A stretch of 64,000 nt of DNA from NCBI RefSeq assembly GCF_014656195.1, contig NZ_BNBY01000026.1, positions 1 to 64,000 of the forward strand, written 5' to 3'. Origin of the DNA: Kitasatospora xanthocidica (GTDB taxonomy: Bacteria > Actinomycetota > Actinomycetes > Streptomycetales > Streptomycetaceae). Positions 15,854 to 24,788 of this stretch are shown here, piece after piece. Numbering within the stretch: position 1 is the stretch's first letter; each line of letters opens with the position of its first letter. The notes under the pieces are model-generated. The model searched no databases, had not been told where the DNA came from, and saw nothing but the letters and a program-made list of their open reading frames with translations. The translations under genes were made by a program, and so were the position numbers.

Positions 15854-16219
15854 TCAGGCTCCGGTCAGCCAGTCCTCTTCGACACCGCCGAGGACGAACC
15901 CGTTCTCGAAGCGCACCCGGTACCTGACCCGGGCGCTGCCCCCGGGGACGGCCGCCCCGTGCCGGATGACCTGCTGACGCAGCCCGTCGATCAGGAGGGC
16001 CGTGTGACCCGTGAACTGGCCCGGGCCGACCTGCTGGTCGAAGGCGGCGAGGTACTCCTGGGCCATGCCGCCGCTCTCCTGCGCCGAGCCCGTGACGACG
16101 CCCTCCAGGCCCTCGGCCAGGAACAGCGGGCCGGGGAGGCCGAGCCCGGCCGCCGCGGCGTCCGAGGTGACCTGCGCGTCCCTGGTCAGCTTCACCTTCG
16201 CGCCGATCGCGTACGGCAT
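15854..16219 (-). CDS. Hypothetical 121-aa protein
   Basis: I do not recognise this protein. It is soluble, has no signal peptide or cysteines, and starts MPYAIGAKVKLTRDAQVTSD. The central part is Gly-rich (LEGLEGVVTGSAQESGGMAQEY cut by short loops), and it ends RVRYRVRFENGFVLGGVEEDW, a beta-rich pattern. The ATG at 16219 follows AAGGGGGCG. The regular length and codon bias support a real gene. Confidence 0.6.
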   Translation of the reverse strand: MPYAIGAKVKLTRDAQVTSDAAAAGLGLPGPLFLAEGLEGVVTGSAQESGGMAQEYLAAFDQQVGPGQFTGHTALLIDGLRQQVIRHGAAVPGGSARVRYRVRFENGFVLGGVEEDWLTGA

Positions 16220-16442
16220 GGATGCGCCCCCTTGTTCGATTCCGGCCGTCCCCAGCGCGAGCGTAGCCGAGACGCCGTGGCAGGAAACGGCGTTCGGCGC
16301 GATCAGGCCCCCACGGCCCACGGCCCGGCAGCCGGGCCCGACGCCGCCCCACGGCCGCCCGGGAGGGGGAGAAGGGGTGTGACAGCGGGCCGGGCACAGG
16401 CGCTGAACAGGGTGCGGCCACCCACCCCGCGATCCGCCGCGA

Positions 16443-16894
16443 TCGCTGGTCGGCTTCAACCCGGACCGCCGGCTCTTCGACCTCGCCGAGTGCATGCCCA
16501 CCGTGCCGGGCGCGGTCGGCGCCTTCCGCCGCTCGGCGCTGCCGGCGGCCGGCGGCGTGGGCGAGGAGACGCTCGCCGAGGACACCGGCCGCACCATGGC
16601 GCTCTGCCGGGCCGGCCGGCGGGTCGTCTACGAGGAGAAGGCCGAGGCGTGGACCGAGGCGTGGACCGAGGCGTGGACCGAGGCCCCGTCCAGACGCTGA
16701 TGGGCGCCTACGCGTTCCGGCTGGACGGGGAACGGCTCGGACGGCTGTGGAGCCTGCCGCTGCGGCAGTTCGTCCACCGGCAACTGATGTACCTGGTGGT
16801 GGTCCAGTCCGTCTTCACCGCCCTCGCCGGCTCCCGGCCGCGCCGGCAGCGGATGCAGCGGTGCGGCACGCTCCGGGTGCCGGCGGGCGGCTGA
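16443..16894 (+). pseudogene. Remnant of family 2 glycosyltransferase
   Basis: Two pieces of a membrane glycosyltransferase of the processive, cellulose/hyaluronan-synthase-like type lie here in different frames. The first (16443 to about 16685) encodes GFNPDRRLFD, then CMPTVPGAVGAFRRSAL, ETLAEDTGRT and RRVVYEEKAEAWTEA, covering the ED acid region. The second (about 16690-16894) encodes GAYAFRLDGERLGRLWSLPL and QLMYLVVVQSVFTAL, the C-terminal membrane part. The QxxRW-containing middle and the N-terminal half are missing, and the frame shifts at the junction. A 12-bp triplication sits at the break. It is clearly non-functional. Confidence 0.8.
16647..16682. repeat. 12-bp unit, three tandem copies
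   Basis: GCGTGGACCGAG is repeated three times without mismatch inside the glycosyltransferase remnant, giving AWTE three times. A single AWTEAP is expected there. The expansion lies directly before the deletion junction. Confidence 0.85.
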
Positions 16895-16898
16895 GCCG

Positions 16899-17621
16899 TC
16901 AGCGGCCGGTGGCGGAACGGTACGTCGTCACCGCGGCCGCGAGCACGGCTTCCGAATCCGACGACGGCTTCCGGTCGGCGATCCGCTGCACCAGGACGAT
17001 CACATCGCCGATCCGGACGAAGGCGGTCTCGTCGATGAACGGCTGCGGGTCGTCGGGGAAGGTCGACGTGAGGTGGAGCAGCAGGCCGTCGTCGGCCGGT
17101 ACCCCGGCCGGTGTGACGGACACGGTCTGGCGGAGCGGCGTCCCGTCCACGACGGTGGTGGTGAAGGAGGCGCAGCGCCGGGCGGCCTCGCGGATGGCGG
17201 CCATGACCGCGGCCGCCTGTCCGGGCTGGTACCGGTCGAGCGCTTCCTGGCCGAACCACCCGGAGTCGTCGTCGCCGTCGCCGACCGGAGTCCGTTCCAC
17301 CCCCACCGCGACGTCCTCCGCCGGTGGGGCGTGAGCCGTCATGAAGGAGTCGACACCGAGTTCGGAGCACGGCATCGCCGCGATGGGGACCGCCGAGGGG
17401 GTGTGCGGAGCGCCGGTGGTCGTCGAGTCGGCCTCCGCCGTGTTCAGCCGGAAACCGCGGGGGAGCCGGTCCTGGGTCAGCAGGCCGTCCCGCAGCCGGT
17501 CCGAAGGCACGTGGCGGGAGGCCGCGGGGCTGTCCGGACGGGCCCGCGGGTCGGCTGCGCAGGCCGACACGCCGAGAACCGCGAGAACGAGCCCGGTCAC
17601 CACGCGATGACGTGTGCGCAC
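16899..17621 (-). CDS. Secreted lipoprotein, sensor-domain-like
   Basis: This 240-aa protein has an N-terminal signal with lipobox LGVSAC (Cys about 21), so it should be lipid-anchored outside the membrane. The mature part has two cysteines (MPCSELG and RRCASFTT) spaced as in the PknH-type extracellular sensor domain and related mycobacterial/streptomycete lipoproteins, but the resemblance is weak. The GTG at 17621 is the only start that keeps the signal. It is transcribed alone, and the role is unknown. Confidence 0.65.
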   Translation of the reverse strand: MRTRHRVVTGLVLAVLGVSACAADPRARPDSPAASRHVPSDRLRDGLLTQDRLPRGFRLNTAEADSTTTGAPHTPSAVPIAAMPCSELGVDSFMTAHAPPAEDVAVGVERTPVGDGDDDSGWFGQEALDRYQPGQAAAVMAAIREAARRCASFTTTVVDGTPLRQTVSVTPAGVPADDGLLLHLTSTFPDDPQPFIDETAFVRIGDVIVLVQRIADRKPSSDSEAVLAAAVTTYRSATGR

Positions 17622-17751
17622 TGATCCACCCCCCAGGATTCATGATCGCGCCGTACTCTCCCACACGGGCCCACACGGGCGCTCACGGACCCTCACGAAC
17701 GACGGCGCCTCCGCCCGAGCGGGCCGGGGCATCCCGGTTTCCGCGCGTGTC

Positions 17752-17791
17752 GGCTACGGGGCCGGGCCCACGCGGGCCCGGCCCCGTAGCC
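17752..17791. terminator. Strong hairpin terminator
   Basis: This is an 18-bp perfect stem (GGCTACGGGGCCGGGCCC) with a 4-nt loop, 30 bp downstream of the ABC permease stop on the minus strand. It is one of the most stable hairpins in the window. Confidence 0.8.
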
Positions 17792-17820
17792 GGGGCCGGG
17801 CCGCCGGGGTGCGGGGTTGT

Positions 17821-20349
17821 TCACGCCCGGCCGCGGAGGCCGCGGAGGGTGGTGCGGGCGGGGAGCCAGGTGCCGAGGGCGGCGAGGGCGGCGGTGCCGG
17901 CGAGGACCAGGGCGAGGGTGGTGGCCGGTACGGCGGGTCCGGCGGTGCCGCGGGTGATGCCCTGGGCGTAGGTGGTGAGCACCGCGACGGCGATGGCGAG
18001 GCCGAGCGCGGTGGCGACGGCGACGGAGGCCGCGGTCTCCCAGCCGAGCATTCGCCGGATCTGGCGGCGGGTGGCGCCGGTGAGCCGCAGGGCCGCGAAC
18101 TCGGGGCGGCGGTCGCTGATGCTCATGGCCAGGGTGTTGAGGACGGCGATGGCGACGAAGGCGATGATCAGCCCGAGGGTGACGTAGCCGATCTGGGCGC
18201 TGACCCGGGTCTGCGAGGCCTGGACGGCGGCGGCGCGCTCCAGCACCCCCAGGCCGGGGTCGCCGTGCAGGGCGGCGGTGAGGGCCTGCCGGGTGGGCGC
18301 GGCCCCGCTGCCGTCGCCCCGGACGAGCAGTTCGTCGTCGAGCGGCACGTCGACGTGGGCGGTGACCAGGGAGTGCGCGAGGGTGAGGTCGCCGAAGCCG
18401 AGGCCGCGGCCGTAGAGGGCGACGACCGTCACCTCGGCCGGGGTGCCGTCGGCGAGGACCAGGCGCACCCGCTGGCCGAGCCGGTAGCCCAGCCCGTCGG
18501 CGGCCGCCGCCGTACCGTCCGTCAGACGGCCGAGGTCGCCGGCGGTGACGCCGAGGTCGAGGGTGTCGGACAGGCGCTCGGGCGTGACCGCCTGGACGCT
18601 GCGCTTGGTCAGCCCGTCGCGGACCTGGGTGTGGAGCACCCGGGTCACGGTCCGTACGCCCGGGACGGCGGCGAGCGCCTGGGCGGCGGTGCCCGGCACG
18701 CGCGGCCCGACGACGAAGTCGGCGGTGTTCCCGCGCTCGCGCTGCGCGTCCGCCGCGTGGTCGACGGTGGTCTGGGTGAACAGGATGGTGCAGGCCATCG
18801 CGACCAGCAGGGTCAGCGGGGTGACGACCGAGGCCAGCCGGTGCGCCCCGGCGCGCAGGTTGTGGGCGGCGAGGTAGCCGCCGACCCGGGACGCCCGCAG
18901 CGGCAGGCCGAGGACGGCGACACCGGCACGGGCCACCAGCGGGCCGAGCAGGGCGAGCGCCGTGCACCACAGCAGGACGGCGACGAAGCAGGCCGGGGTC
19001 GAGGCCTGGTCGGAGTGCAGGACGGTGAGCAGGGCGGTGAGCGTGACGGCGCCGGCGGTGGCGAGGACGCCGAGGGCGATCCGGGTCCGGGCCAGCCGCG
19101 GGGGCTTGAGTTCGGCTTCGCCGAGGGCCTCGACCGGCTTGACGGCGGTGGCGCGCCGGGCGGAGAGGCGGGCGGCTGCCCAGCCGGCCAGCAGGGTGGC
19201 GGCCGCGGCGGCGACGACGGGGAAGGGGGAGAGGACGACGGGCAGGTTGGCCGGGATGACGTCCAGGGCCACGAAGCGGCCGTGCAGCCAGTCGCCCAGC
19301 GGCAGGCCGGCGGCGGCGCCGAGGGTTCCGGCCGCCAGGCCGATGGCGAGCGCCTCGCCGCCGATCATTTTGCGGACCTGCCGGCCGGTCGCGGCCACGG
19401 CCCGCAGGACGGCGATCTCCCGCTGCCGCTGCTGGATCGACAGGCCGAAGGTGCCGACGACGACCAGCAGGGCGACCAGCAGCGAGGTGCCGGCCAGGAC
19501 GGCGCCCATGCTGACCAGGCGGACCTGAGCGTTGGCGGCGTCGGGGAACTCGACCCGGCCGCGGTCGTCGCCGGTGCGGACCACGGGGGCAGGGACGCTC
19601 TGGCCGGGCGCCGGGGCGGTCCCGCCGGGCGCCGGGACGGTCCGGGTTCCGGCGAGCAGCGCCCGGACGTCGTCGGCGGCCGACGGCGCGGCCGGGAAGA
19701 CGCCGATCGCGCCGACCAGGCCGTCGTGGCCGGCGAGCCGGCGGGCCCGGTCGGGGGCGAAGTAGACGGCGGCCTGGCTGTCGAAGCCCTGGGCGGTGAC
19801 GCCGACCACGTGGACGGTCAGCGTGCCCGAGGCCGTACGGGCGGTGGTGGTGGAGCCCGGCGACAGGCGGAGCCCGGCGGCGGTGGCCGCGTCGACCACG
19901 ACCTCGTCCGGGCCGGAGGGTGCGCGGCCGGCGGCGAGGGTGAGCCCGCTCAGCGGCGCGGACTCCCAACCGTGGCCCCAGGAGCCGCCGGTGGGCCCGC
20001 CGGGCAGCAGCACCGGGAAGGTCACCTCGGTGGCGACGGCCCGGACCGAGGGCAGGGCGGCGATGCGGTCGGCGAGGGCGGCCGGCACCCAGGCGTGGTC
20101 GGCGACCGGCTTGCTCTTCTCCTTGACCTTCCCCTTGCCCTTGTCCTCGACGGCGTGCACGTCCTGGTCCCCGGACACGACGATCGGCGCGGCCGCGTAG
20201 CGTTCGGGCCGGACGGTGCCGGTGAGGCCGGTGACCAGGAGGGTCCCGCACCCGCAGACCAGGGCGGCCGCGCAGAACAGGGCGACGAAGGCGCCCGCGA
20301 AGCCGGCCGCGCGGTGCCGGAGGGTGGCGAGGGCGAGGCTCAGCATCAT
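17821..20349 (-). CDS. MacB/FtsX-type ABC transporter permease
   Basis: This 842-aa permease has two FtsX domains. It has an N-terminal helix (about 17-38), a large extracytoplasmic domain, three central helices (about 275-400), a second long external domain and three C-terminal helices (about 720-830). QQRQREIAVLRAVAATGRQVRKM and SDRRPEFAALRLTGATRRQIRRM are the repeated coupling-helix motifs. Such permeases drive export or mechanotransmission rather than classic transport. The ATG at 20349 overlaps the ATPase stop (ATGATG), so the two are translated as a pair. Regulation probably comes from the two-component system next door. Confidence 0.88.
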   Translation of the reverse strand: MMLSLALATLRHRAAGFAGAFVALFCAAALVCGCGTLLVTGLTGTVRPERYAAAPIVVSGDQDVHAVEDKGKGKVKEKSKPVADHAWVPAALADRIAALPSVRAVATEVTFPVLLPGGPTGGSWGHGWESAPLSGLTLAAGRAPSGPDEVVVDAATAAGLRLSPGSTTTARTASGTLTVHVVGVTAQGFDSQAAVYFAPDRARRLAGHDGLVGAIGVFPAAPSAADDVRALLAGTRTVPAPGGTAPAPGQSVPAPVVRTGDDRGRVEFPDAANAQVRLVSMGAVLAGTSLLVALLVVVGTFGLSIQQRQREIAVLRAVAATGRQVRKMIGGEALAIGLAAGTLGAAAGLPLGDWLHGRFVALDVIPANLPVVLSPFPVVAAAAATLLAGWAAARLSARRATAVKPVEALGEAELKPPRLARTRIALGVLATAGAVTLTALLTVLHSDQASTPACFVAVLLWCTALALLGPLVARAGVAVLGLPLRASRVGGYLAAHNLRAGAHRLASVVTPLTLLVAMACTILFTQTTVDHAADAQRERGNTADFVVGPRVPGTAAQALAAVPGVRTVTRVLHTQVRDGLTKRSVQAVTPERLSDTLDLGVTAGDLGRLTDGTAAAADGLGYRLGQRVRLVLADGTPAEVTVVALYGRGLGFGDLTLAHSLVTAHVDVPLDDELLVRGDGSGAAPTRQALTAALHGDPGLGVLERAAAVQASQTRVSAQIGYVTLGLIIAFVAIAVLNTLAMSISDRRPEFAALRLTGATRRQIRRMLGWETAASVAVATALGLAIAVAVLTTYAQGITRGTAGPAVPATTLALVLAGTAALAALGTWLPARTTLRGLRGRA

Positions 20350-21080
20350 CGGTTCCACGCTCCCAGGCGGATCATGCGGTCGGCGACCTTGGCGGCGGTC
20401 GGCCCGGACATGGTGTCGGCGACCCGGCCGTCGGCCAGGAAGAGGACCTCGTCGGCGTAGGACGCGGCGACGGGGTCGTGGGTGACCATGACGATGGTCT
20501 GGCCGAGCTCGTCGACGGTCTGGCGCAGCAGCGTCAGCACCTCACGGGCGGTCATGGTGTCCAGCGCGCCGGTGGGCTCGTCCGCGAACACCACCTCGGG
20601 GTCCGAGATCAGCGCCCGGGCGATCGCCACCCGCTGCTGCTGGCCGCCGGACAGCTGCCCGGGCCGGTGCCCGGCACGCTCCCGCAGCCCCACCCGGCGC
20701 ACGAGTTCGGCCAGCCGGCCGGCGTCGGCGCGCCGACCGGCCAGCCGCAGCGGCAGGGCGACGTTCTGCTCGACGGTCAGCGAGGAGATCAGGTTGAACG
20801 CCTGGAACACGAACCCCGCGCGCTCCCGGCGCAGTTCGGTCAGCTTGTGCTCACTCAGCCGCGACAGGTCGGTGCCGCCGAGACGGACCGTCCCGGACGA
20901 CGGGCGGTCCAGGCCGGCCGCGCAGTGCAGGAAGGTGCTCTTGCCCGAACCGGACGGCCCCATCACGGCGGTGAAGCCGCCCTTGGGCAGGTGCACCGTC
21001 ACCTCGCGCAGCGCGGCCACCGCGCCCCGCCCCTTGCCGTAGACCTTGCTCACGGCGTCCAGAGTGATCGCTTCGTTCAT
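20346..21080 (-). CDS. ABC transporter ATP-binding protein (MacB/LolD type)
   Basis: This 244-aa ATPase has Walker A GPSGSGKST (residues 41-49), the Q-loop FVFQAFNLI, signature LSGGQQQRVAIARAL, Walker B VVFADEPTGALD, and the H-loop His in MVTHD. It powers the FtsX permease downstream, with which it overlaps by 4 bases. The start codon at 21080 is 86 bp from the divergent response regulator at 21167, so the two units share a regulatory region. Confidence 0.92.
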   Translation of the reverse strand: MNEAITLDAVSKVYGKGRGAVAALREVTVHLPKGGFTAVMGPSGSGKSTFLHCAAGLDRPSSGTVRLGGTDLSRLSEHKLTELRRERAGFVFQAFNLISSLTVEQNVALPLRLAGRRADAGRLAELVRRVGLRERAGHRPGQLSGGQQQRVAIARALISDPEVVFADEPTGALDTMTAREVLTLLRQTVDELGQTIVMVTHDPVAASYADEVLFLADGRVADTMSGPTAAKVADRMIRLGAWNR

Positions 21081-21166
21081 GCCCCCAAGCCTGCCGACCT
21101 GCGAACTCCCGTCCCAGGGAGGGGATCACGGGCCACCCGTGACATCGTCACGGGTAGGGTCGGAGC

Positions 21167-21781
21167 ATGATCAAACTCCTGTTGGCCGAGGACCAGCACG
21201 TGGTGCGCGGCGCCCTGGTGGCACTCCTGGAACTGGAACCCGACCTCCGGGTCGTCGCACAGGCGGACTCGGCCGACGACGTGGTGCCCCGCGCACTGGT
21301 CTTCACCCCCGACGTCGCGGTCCTCGACATCGAGATGCCGGGCCGGACGGACGGCCTGCAGGCCGCCGCCGCGCTCAAGGAGAAGCTGCCGCACTGCCGG
21401 ACGCTGATGCTGACCTCCCTCGGCCGTCCCGGGCTGCTGCGCCGGGCCCTGGACGCGAAGGTCGACGGCTTCCTGCTGAAGACCGCCCCGCCGGCGGACC
21501 TGGTCGCGGCCATCCGCCAGGTCGCCGCCGGCGGGCGGGTGCTGGACCCGTCGCTGGCCGTGGCGGCCTGGGACCTGGCGGACAATCCGCTCACGCCGCG
21601 CGAGAACGACGTGCTGCGGGAGCTGGCCGAGGGCGCCGAACCGCCCGAGATCGCCGCGCGGCTGCACCTGTCGACGGGGACGGTGCGCAACGTGCTCACC
21701 GCCGTCGTCGGCAAACTGAACGCCCGCAACCGGACGGACGCGGTGCGCATCGCGCGGGAGGCGGGCTGGCTGACGGCGTAG
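21167..21781 (+). CDS. NarL/DesR-type response regulator
   Basis: This 204-aa protein has a receiver domain with acidic pocket ED (8-9), phospho-acceptor Asp54 (VAVLDIEMPG) and conserved Lys near 106 (FLLKTAPP), then a LuxR-type HTH (LTPRENDVLRELAEGAEPPE). It resembles DesR-like regulators paired with HisKA_3 kinases. It is divergent from the ABC pair and convergent with the sensor kinase, ending 34 bp from it. It probably activates or represses the ABC transporter when phosphorylated. Confidence 0.9.
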   Translation: MIKLLLAEDQHVVRGALVALLELEPDLRVVAQADSADDVVPRALVFTPDVAVLDIEMPGRTDGLQAAAALKEKLPHCRTLMLTSLGRPGLLRRALDAKVDGFLLKTAPPADLVAAIRQVAAGGRVLDPSLAVAAWDLADNPLTPRENDVLRELAEGAEPPEIAARLHLSTGTVRNVLTAVVGKLNARNRTDAVRIAREAGWLTA

Positions 21782-21815
21782 GCCGGCCGGGGCCGGGGCT
21801 GACCGTACGGTCGGT

Positions 21816-24053
21816 TCAGGGGCAGTGCAGCGGCAGCTCGGCCCGGAGCAGGTACCAGCCGTCGTCCGGGCCGGCGGTCAGGGTGCCGCCCGCCTCGGCG
21901 AGGCGGACCGTCAGCCCGCCGATCCCGGAGCCGGGTGCGGTGACGCCCTCGCGGACGCCGTCGTTCTCCACCTCCAGGCGCGCCACGTCGCCGGTGACGG
22001 AGGTGGCGATCCGCGCATGGCGGGCGTGGCTGTGCCGCAGGATGTTGGTCACGGCCTCGCGCAGGGCCACGCCCAGCACGGCCCCCGCCTCGCCCGGCAC
22101 CGGGACGTCCTCCAGCTCCACGGTGATGGCGGCCGCCTCCAGGACCGCCGCCGCCGACGTGAGTTCGGCGGCGAAGGACAGCCGGGGGCTCTCCTCGGCC
22201 ACCGCCCCCAGCTCGCTCTGCCCCCGCTCGGCCAGCCGCACGATGTCCGCGAGCTCGGCACGGCAACGCTCACCGGCCGCCTCGGCGGCGTCCCCGCTGT
22301 CACCCCCGCTGTCACCCCCGCTGCCACCCCCGGCGGCGTCCCCGATGCCACCCCCGGCGACGTCCGCGAGCCGTCGCGCGAGCTCGGCCTTGAGCACGAT
22401 CGCGGCCAGACCGTGCCCGAGCAGGTCGTGCAGGTCCCGGGCGGCGCGCAGGCGCTCGGTGACCACGGCGGCGCGGGCCAGCCCGGCACCCGCCCGCTGG
22501 AACTCCCGCACCAGCCTGACCAGCCGCAGCACCGCGTACACCACCACACAGGTGATCATCACGCTGACCGTGGTCGACAGCGCCGACAGCGCCGACAGTC
22601 CGGACACCGGAGCGCCCCCGCCGATCACCCCGGCGGCCACCACCAGCACGGCGGCCGCGGCCGCACCGGCGCGCAGCGGCAGGGCGACCAGCAGCGAGCC
22701 GGCCAGGATGCCGGCCGCCCCGATCCAGTTCCGGCCCAGCCAGGGCAGCGGCACCAGGGCGAGGACCGCCGAGGCGAGCAGGGCGGAGCGAAGGTGCCGG
22801 GTCACGCCGTGGACCGAGACGCGGACCTGGACGGCGCAGAACGCCAGCACACACGCCACGCCGAGACCCAGGCCGGACACCGTCGCCGGAACGAACAGCA
22901 GCACCCTGGCGCCGAAGGCGGCGAGGAGGAAGTAGTAGAGGCCGAGCGCGGTCCGCAGCTCGGACGGGTCGGCGGCGGCCCGCGGGGCGGCCGTGGCGGC
23001 GACGGACGCCTCCACGGCGAAGCGCCCGTCCGGCTCCAGACCCGCCGTCAGCCGGCCGCCCACGGCCCGGACCCGGTCCGCGAGGTCGTCCAGGAGGTCC
23101 GCGCCGAGCGCGGCCGTCGGCATGCCGTCGCTGACCACGCGCAGCACCACCCGCCCGGCCCGCTCACCGGTGCTGACCTCGCAGCGGCGGGCGTCCCCGA
23201 CCCGGACGACCGCCGTGACCGACTCGCGCAGCACCGTCGCGAGCACGGTCCCGGCCGGTCCCAGCGGCTCGCGGTGCCCGATCCGGATGTCGGCCGCGAC
23301 GCCGGCGGAGGCCAGCAGCGCCCGGGCGCTGGCCGCCTCCGGGGCCAGCGAGAGGCTGCGCAGCTCGGCGGTGGTGGCCCGGGCGGCCGCGAGCGTCCCG
23401 CGGGCCACGGCGATCAGCGGGTCCAGGACCGACGGGTCCGCCCGCACGGCCAGGCCCCGGATCCGGGCGAGCCCTTCGGACAGCTCGCTGCGCAGGCTCG
23501 ACGCGATGCGCAGCCGCTCGTCGGTGACCGCGGAGGCCGCCAGCGTGAGCCGCGCGGCGTGGACGCCGGCCGCCAGCAGCGCGAGCCGGGTGACGGTGTA
23601 CAGCATGACGCCGCCGAGCGCGACCGTCAGCAGCAGGTCGACGGTGTCCCGGACGGACGCGGACCGCACCGCCGCGGCCAGGACGGCGGCCCCCACGAAC
23701 GGCGGCAGCAGCAGCCGGCGCAGCGGCCGGCGGCGTTCCAGCAGCAGGGAGGCGGCGGGCAGGCAGAGCAGGCCGACCGAGACCCCGAGCGGACCGACCG
23801 CGAGGAAGGCCACCGCCAGCTCCGCGACCGTCCAGCCCGCCCGTACGGGCCCGCCGTCCGCGCCGGGCCGGGTGTGCCGCGACTGCAGCACCACCAGGGC
23901 GAGGCAGGCCGCCACGACCGCGGCCCCCGCACCCGGCTGCGCCGGTACGCGCGCCAGCCCCTTCAAGAGGTGCACCGCCACCAGGGCGGCTCCGACCGCC
24001 ACCGCCAACGCCCGCGCCGGCCACGGCCGGACGTCCCTTCCCGTTTCCCCCAC
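21816..24053 (-). CDS. Tandem sensor histidine kinase (degenerate plus active module)
   Basis: This 745-aa protein contains two HisKA_3/HATPase-like modules, each preceded by membrane helices. In the first (about 180-370) the H-box position reads RIASSLRSELSEGL with no histidine, and the N-box reads RESVTAVVRVGDARR, so it should not bind ATP normally. The second (about 525-745) is complete: RAARDLHDLLGHGLAAI with the phospho-His, REAVTNILRHSHARHA as N-box, GSGIGGLTVRLAEAGG as G-box. The likely partner is the response regulator at 21167. The GTG at 24053 is preferred because an earlier ATG would add an Arg-rich leader before the first helix. Confidence 0.8.
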   Translation of the reverse strand: MGETGRDVRPWPARALAVAVGAALVAVHLLKGLARVPAQPGAGAAVVAACLALVVLQSRHTRPGADGGPVRAGWTVAELAVAFLAVGPLGVSVGLLCLPAASLLLERRRPLRRLLLPPFVGAAVLAAAVRSASVRDTVDLLLTVALGGVMLYTVTRLALLAAGVHAARLTLAASAVTDERLRIASSLRSELSEGLARIRGLAVRADPSVLDPLIAVARGTLAAARATTAELRSLSLAPEAASARALLASAGVAADIRIGHREPLGPAGTVLATVLRESVTAVVRVGDARRCEVSTGERAGRVVLRVVSDGMPTAALGADLLDDLADRVRAVGGRLTAGLEPDGRFAVEASVAATAAPRAAADPSELRTALGLYYFLLAAFGARVLLFVPATVSGLGLGVACVLAFCAVQVRVSVHGVTRHLRSALLASAVLALVPLPWLGRNWIGAAGILAGSLLVALPLRAGAAAAAVLVVAAGVIGGGAPVSGLSALSALSTTVSVMITCVVVYAVLRLVRLVREFQRAGAGLARAAVVTERLRAARDLHDLLGHGLAAIVLKAELARRLADVAGGGIGDAAGGGSGGDSGGDSGDAAEAAGERCRAELADIVRLAERGQSELGAVAEESPRLSFAAELTSAAAVLEAAAITVELEDVPVPGEAGAVLGVALREAVTNILRHSHARHARIATSVTGDVARLEVENDGVREGVTAPGSGIGGLTVRLAEAGGTLTAGPDDGWYLLRAELPLHCP

Positions 24054-24202
24054 AGCGAGGCATCGTACGCACCGCCCGTCCCGTCCGGACCTCCTGGTCA
24101 GGGGCGTCACCGGCACCCTCGCCGCCGGCCGTGCCGTCGCGCGCGGGCGCCCGCGCGCCCGTCGTGCGCTCCCGCACGCGGGCCACCGTGCGGCACCGGG
24201 GC

Positions 24203-24235
24203 GCGCGGGAAGTCGGCGGGGCCGACTTCCCGCGC
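24203..24235. terminator. Hairpin terminator
   Basis: This is a 15-bp perfect stem (GCGCGGGAAGTCGGC and complement) with a GGG loop, downstream of the SnoaL-like gene on the minus strand and upstream of the tandem kinase. Confidence 0.75.
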
Positions 24236-24258
24236 AGGGTGCGCTTCGTGCCGGGGGA

Positions 24259-24651
24259 TCAGCGGGCGCTGCCGAGGTTCCGGTCGTGCTCGGTGCCTTC
24301 GAGCATGAGGGTGGTCTCCTCGATGCGGCGGAAGCGGCCGTCGGGGGCGAACTCGGCGAAGACGTAGACCTCGATGCGGGCGGTGGACCCGTCGGTCTTG
24401 ACGATGGTCATGGTGTGGCGGTCGGCGTAGCGGTCGCCGGAGGCGAGTTCGTCGTGGACCTCGACGGAGCCGTCGGCGACGACGGTGCGCAGGTGGGCGA
24501 TGTGGGCCAGGAACTCGGCGCGGTCGGCCCACTCTCCGTCGGTGCGCTGGCGGTAGTCGGGCGCGAAGTGCCGGTCGGCGGCCTCGTCCAGGTCGAGGCC
24601 CGGGGTGAGCAGCAGGTCGGTGAGGGCGGCGCGGACGTCGGTGTGGTTCAC
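24259..24651 (-). CDS. SnoaL-like/NTF2-fold protein
   Basis: This 130-aa protein has the pattern of the SnoaL-like polyketide-cyclase/NTF2 superfamily. An N-terminal helix (VRAALTDLLL) leads into AADRHFAPDYRQRTDGEWADRAEFLAHI, then strands ending in EVYVFAEFAPDGRFRRIEETTLML. Members are small cone-shaped hydrolases, cyclases or binding proteins. The GTG at 24651 has AAGGAA upstream. It is divergent from the MarR gene across two copies of an operator-like palindrome, so MarR probably represses it. Confidence 0.8.
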   Translation of the reverse strand: MNHTDVRAALTDLLLTPGLDLDEAADRHFAPDYRQRTDGEWADRAEFLAHIAHLRTVVADGSVEVHDELASGDRYADRHTMTIVKTDGSTARIEVYVFAEFAPDGRFRRIEETTLMLEGTEHDRNLGSAR

Positions 24652-24722
24652 GGGGATTCCTTCGGAGGCGTGCGGGAGCGCTCGGAAACGCTCGGGAGCG
24701 GCCCGCGGTGGATGATGAAGAT

Positions 24723-24776
24723 GCGTGCCTGAAGCACGCTTATGACTGTACCAGGAAAAGCGTGCGCCGAGCACGC
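24723..24776. promoter_or_regulatory. Pair of MarR-type operators
   Basis: Two copies of GCGTGC-N5-GCACGC lie at 24723-24739 and 24760-24776, centres 37 bp apart, between the divergent SnoaL-like and MarR genes. The second ends 13 bp before the MarR start and extends to 7-bp arms. Both promoters would be covered, fitting autoregulation by MarR. Confidence 0.75.
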
Positions 24777-24788
24777 TAATCTGCAGGG

